NCBI RefSeq assembly: GCF_002848135.1
Contig: NZ_PKGB01000022.1
Coordinates: forward strand, 1-35,992
Length of the DNA: 35,992 nucleotides
DNA from: Hydrogenovibrio sp. SC-1
GTDB taxonomy: Bacteria; Pseudomonadota; Gammaproteobacteria; Thiomicrospirales; Thiomicrospiraceae
Direction: 5' to 3'
The notes beneath the pieces are model-generated. The model saw nothing but the letters and a program-made list of their open reading frames with translations. It was not told the origin of the DNA and ran no database searches. This document shows positions 33,040 through 35,992 of the stretch, one piece after another. A program made the translations under genes and the position numbers. Every line of letters starts with the position of its first letter. The stretch's first letter is position 1.

Positions 33040-35205
33040 TTGGATAATGAGTACCAGTTAGATAAGGATGTGGTTATTCTGTCTACCGCTGACTTAGCGG
33101 GCAATATTGTTGATTTTAATAAAGGATTTGTTGAGGCATCGGGTTTTACCGAGTCTGAACTAAAAGGCAAGCCGCACAATATTTTGCGCCATCCCGATAT
33201 GCCAAAGGAAGCCTTTAAGGATCTTTGGCAAACCATTCAGTCCGGCAAGCCTTGGTTTGGGATTGTCAAAAATAAACGCAAAAATGGCGACTATTACTGG
33301 GTGGCAGCCAATGCTAGCCCAATTTGTGAAAATGGCAAAATTACAGGTTATGTTTCAGTCCGTTATCCAGCAACGGCAGAGCAAAAGCAGACTGCTTCAA
33401 AACTGTATGCAGACATTCGTGCTAGCAAGCAGAAGATGCCTTGGACGCGCCCGGAATCGATGTTGAAACGTCTATTTTCGACTGGGGTTGCAATAGGTAT
33501 GGGTTTGATCGCGATAGGGTTGTTGGTTGTGCAAACCGGTTTTAACAGCTTGACCGCGCTAGCATTGATTTTAGCTGCGATCAGTTCAGGCGTTATGATT
33601 TTCAATCAGTTACGTTCTCAGGCTATTCCAGAAACATTAATGGGGGGGATTGAAGACTTAGCTAATGGACGTTTCAAAGAGCCCATTCAGGATCGTTCTG
33701 CGTGGGGGTTTGCTTTAAATATGGTACGTTCAAGGATCGCAGAATTGGCCGCCCGAAATTATGATGCCTTGCAAGCTTCACAAGTTTTAGCAACGGCGTT
33801 TGAAGCTGCCAGTACCAACATTATGGTAGCAGACGAAGAATTTACAATTCAACAAATGAACAAAAGCCTAAAGGAAATGTTTGTACGAAACGAGGCTCAG
33901 CTCCAGCAAGTTTTACCAAACTTTTCGGTCGAGAAAATCATTGGTTCTAATATGGATATTTTCCATAAAAACCCACAGCATCAGCGTCAGGTGCTCAGTC
34001 AGTTAGCAAAACCTTGGACAGCAGAATTAGATGTTGCGGGGCTTGTTTTAAGTCTCACGGTTGTCCCGATTAAGCATGGCGAAAGAACCGTAGGCTATGT
34101 TGTTGAATGGCTGGATCGTACTGAAGAAGCAGGTATCTCCAGAGAAATTGTCAGGATTATGGACAAGATGCAACAAGGGAAATATCAACACCGGGTGACT
34201 GTTGAGGCTGAGGGTGAGTTGCTGGTTATAAAAAATGCTATTAATAACTCTATGGAATCACTTGAAAGTGCAATGAAAGACATTACCCGAATTGTTGTCG
34301 CACAATCACAAGGTGATTTGAGGAATCAGATTACAGCTGATTATCATGGTGAATTGCGCACTCTTAAGGAAGCTGTCAATACTTCGGCTGATAAGTTGGT
34401 TGAAGTGATTGTACGGGCAATCGAGTCATCTGATATTGTGAGTTCGGCCGCGCATGAGGTTTCAAGTGGTTCATTGAGTTTAAGCCAGCGCGTGCAAGAG
34501 CAAGCGGCAGCTCTAGAGCAAACTTCCGCTACGATGGATGAGATGAGCTCAGCCGTTGAAAATAACACAGAAAATGCACATCAAACCGCTAAAGTGGCGC
34601 AAGAGGTGCAAGTCCAGGCCAGCCAAGGTGCAGCGGTGATGAAGCAAACCATTGTCGCAATGAATAGCATTCAAGAATCGAGTCGTAAAATATTTGAAAT
34701 TGTTGGTTTGATTGATGGCATTGCCTTTCAGACCAATCTGTTAGCATTAAACGCCGCTGTTGAGGCTGCTAGAGCAGGCGATGAAGGTCGCGGTTTTGCT
34801 GTGGTTGCTGGAGAAGTAAGAGCCTTAGCACAAAAATCTGCAGCTGCCGCCAAAGATATCAAAGAGTTAATTGATGAAAGCGTCAGTCGTATTGACGACG
34901 GTACTAAGCTCGCTTCTCAATCGGAAAAAGTACTTCAGGGAATTAACCAATCAGTACACAGTGTTACTGAAATGGTCAGCCAAATTGCGCAAGCATCAGC
35001 AGAACAGTTTGAGGGCATAAAGCAGGTACATCTTGCGATTAACCAAATCGACAGTGCGACACAGCAAAATGCGGCCCTGGTAGAAGAAACCAGCGCCTCT
35101 TCGGAAAGTTTAAGCGAGCAAGCACGGTTATTACAGCAAGATATGGCGTTTTTTAATACAGGTGAAAAGTCATCTTTGACTAAGACCTTACCAGACCATT
35201 CTTGA
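33040..35205 (+). CDS. Aer-like PAS-domain methyl-accepting chemotaxis protein
   Basis: 721 residues from a TTG start with AAGGA eight bases upstream; no ATG fits. The N-terminal PAS domain (about 10-115; ILRHPDMPKEAFKDLWQTI, RKNGDYYWVAANASP) is of the Aer type that can hold FAD. Two membrane helices follow (about 148-195), leaving no large periplasmic domain, so it senses internal redox or energy state. A second PAS-like domain lies at about 245-370, then HAMP-like repeats (IVRIMDKMQQGKYQHRV, ITRIVVAQSQGDLRNQI), and the MCP signalling domain to about 690 with the hairpin tip EIVGLIDGIAFQTNLLALN. No C-terminal CheR/CheB-docking pentapeptide. A second receptor gene follows in the same direction. 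Confidence 0.95.
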   Translation: MDNEYQLDKDVVILSTADLAGNIVDFNKGFVEASGFTESELKGKPHNILRHPDMPKEAFKDLWQTIQSGKPWFGIVKNKRKNGDYYWVAANASPICENGKITGYVSVRYPATAEQKQTASKLYADIRASKQKMPWTRPESMLKRLFSTGVAIGMGLIAIGLLVVQTGFNSLTALALILAAISSGVMIFNQLRSQAIPETLMGGIEDLANGRFKEPIQDRSAWGFALNMVRSRIAELAARNYDALQASQVLATAFEAASTNIMVADEEFTIQQMNKSLKEMFVRNEAQLQQVLPNFSVEKIIGSNMDIFHKNPQHQRQVLSQLAKPWTAELDVAGLVLSLTVVPIKHGERTVGYVVEWLDRTEEAGISREIVRIMDKMQQGKYQHRVTVEAEGELLVIKNAINNSMESLESAMKDITRIVVAQSQGDLRNQITADYHGELRTLKEAVNTSADKLVEVIVRAIESSDIVSSAAHEVSSGSLSLSQRVQEQAAALEQTSATMDEMSSAVENNTENAHQTAKVAQEVQVQASQGAAVMKQTIVAMNSIQESSRKIFEIVGLIDGIAFQTNLLALNAAVEAARAGDEGRGFAVVAGEVRALAQKSAAAAKDIKELIDESVSRIDDGTKLASQSEKVLQGINQSVHSVTEMVSQIAQASAEQFEGIKQVHLAINQIDSATQQNAALVEETSASSESLSEQARLLQQDMAFFNTGEKSSLTKTLPDHS

Positions 35206-35219
35206 CAATAAATAATAAC

Positions 35220-35282
35220 CTTATAGAATGAATTGTTTATTTTTTAGCAAAAATACCAAATTCTATAAGTTGTGTTTTTTTA
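35220..35282 (+). terminator. Hairpin and T-run after the first chemoreceptor gene
   Basis: CTTATAGAAT (35220-35229) and its exact complement ATTCTATAAG (35260-35269), 30-base loop, then TTGTGTTTTTTTAT. The loop is long for an intrinsic terminator. The rest of 35283-35440 shows no gene. Confidence 0.45.
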
Positions 35283-35440
35283 TAGGGCAAACCGAAGGGT
35301 TTAGTTTAGTAAGAATAATAGTATTAGAAAGTACTGTTTAGATTTGATCTTTTCAAAATTTCAGGACTCTAGTTACTAATGGGTTGTTTCGCGTTACTGA
35401 TTAGTAATGAAGGTTTTTAAAAAAAGGTAGACAGATAATA

Positions 35441-35992
35441 ATGCAATGGTTAAGAGATTTATCATTACCGAAGAAAATGCTTACTTATGTGAGCGGTATT
35501 TTAGCTATTTTATTAATTTTTGGCATTTTTAATATCAAAACAATGAGTGATTTGCAGAAAAAACTTGATTCTGTTGAGCAAGAATATTTACCCAACGCTC
35601 TCATTGCTAAAGATATGAAGCGCAATATTGTGCAAATACAACAATGGTTAACCGATATTTCCGCCACCCGGGGAATGGACGGTCTAAATGATGGCTTTGA
35701 TGAAGCCGCTAAAAGCTATTCTGATGTATTGAACAACTATACCGATTTTAAAGAATTTTACGCTAATAATCCTGCGAAGCTTCAACAACTCAATGAGGTT
35801 AAAAGCGCGCTAGATGCTTATTATGCTCAGGGTAAAATAATGGCACAGGCCTATATCGATGGCGGACCGGAATCCGGAAATAAAATTATGGGAAGTTTTG
35901 ATTCTGCCGCTGAAAAAATGGATAGCCTCGTTACGCCTTTCCTAGATGAACAGGTATTACTGGTAAATGATTCTGTTACCAAGACTAATGCG
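35441..35992 (+). CDS. Methyl-accepting chemotaxis protein, N-terminal part (cut by window)
   Basis: 184 codons open to the window edge. The start MQWLRDLSLPKKML is followed by a membrane helix (YVSGILAILLIFGIFNI) and a helical periplasmic domain resembling four-helix-bundle receptor sensors (VEQEYLPNALIAKDMKRNIV, QQWLTDISATRGMDGLNDGF). The signalling domain would lie beyond the edge. The ATG has only a distant Shine-Dalgarno-like AAAGGT about 13 bases upstream. A tandem of two receptors with different sensor types (cytosolic PAS and periplasmic helical) suggests a small chemotaxis locus. The MCP assignment rests on the N-terminal pattern and the neighbour. Confidence 0.8.
   Translation, partial: MQWLRDLSLPKKMLTYVSGILAILLIFGIFNIKTMSDLQKKLDSVEQEYLPNALIAKDMKRNIVQIQQWLTDISATRGMDGLNDGFDEAAKSYSDVLNNYTDFKEFYANNPAKLQQLNEVKSALDAYYAQGKIMAQAYIDGGPESGNKIMGSFDSAAEKMDSLVTPFLDEQVLLVNDSVTKTNA

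Overview
The window reads as a moderately AT-rich gammaproteobacterial chromosome. Gene content (DnaE, ClpS/ClpA, Aat, AcnB, UvrC/PgsA, acetate uptake, several c-di-GMP and chemotaxis proteins) and two gene orders shared with Escherichia coli (clpS-clpA/infA/aat and uvrC-pgsA-tRNA Gly-Cys-Leu) support this. The style of the sensory genes suggests a sulfur-oxidiser-like genus (Thiomicrospira/Hydrogenovibrio/Thiomicrorhabdus type), but that is inference.

Layout. 1-3545 looks like the end of an integrative element. It holds a truncated lipoprotein gene translationally coupled to a Replic_Relax-like DNA-binding gene, about 0.95 kb of densely hairpinned DNA with no convincing gene, and a tyrosine integrase broken by two in-frame stop codons. 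3718-8958 is backbone with accessory sensors: a PhnA/YjdM protein, a fungal-FCY1-like cytosine deaminase overlapping an NMT1-PAS-GGDEF sensor, a small unknown protein, tRNA-Arg and tRNA-Ser, and a CbpA-like J-domain protein. 9035-12754 is the N-degron module: the adaptor ClpS and unfoldase ClpA converge on infA and aat, whose product makes the N-degrons. dnaE follows.

16522-23176 is an acetate module: acs, a DUF485 protein, the acetate symporter actP, then a cNMP/CBS/DUF294 nucleotidyltransferase-like protein and a DEDDh exonuclease. 23182-27404 holds a haem-globin diguanylate cyclase divergent from acnB, with an FNR-like box between them. 27487-31474 holds a signal-peptide-peptidase-type protease, uvrC, pgsA and three tRNAs. 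31475-33039 is 1.5 kb of mostly non-coding, decayed-looking DNA with one well-supported small membrane-peptide ORF. The window ends with two chemoreceptor genes, the second cut off.

Two signals are not explained by genes. First, the exact 10-bp palindrome CCAGGCCTGG occurs five times, at terminator-like sites and inside two genes in different reading frames; one copy lies in a perfect 24-bp palindrome. Second, the region near 1.4-2.3 kb carries three GAA-triloop hairpins whose stems differ by compensatory changes, which suggests a selected RNA or single-stranded DNA structure.
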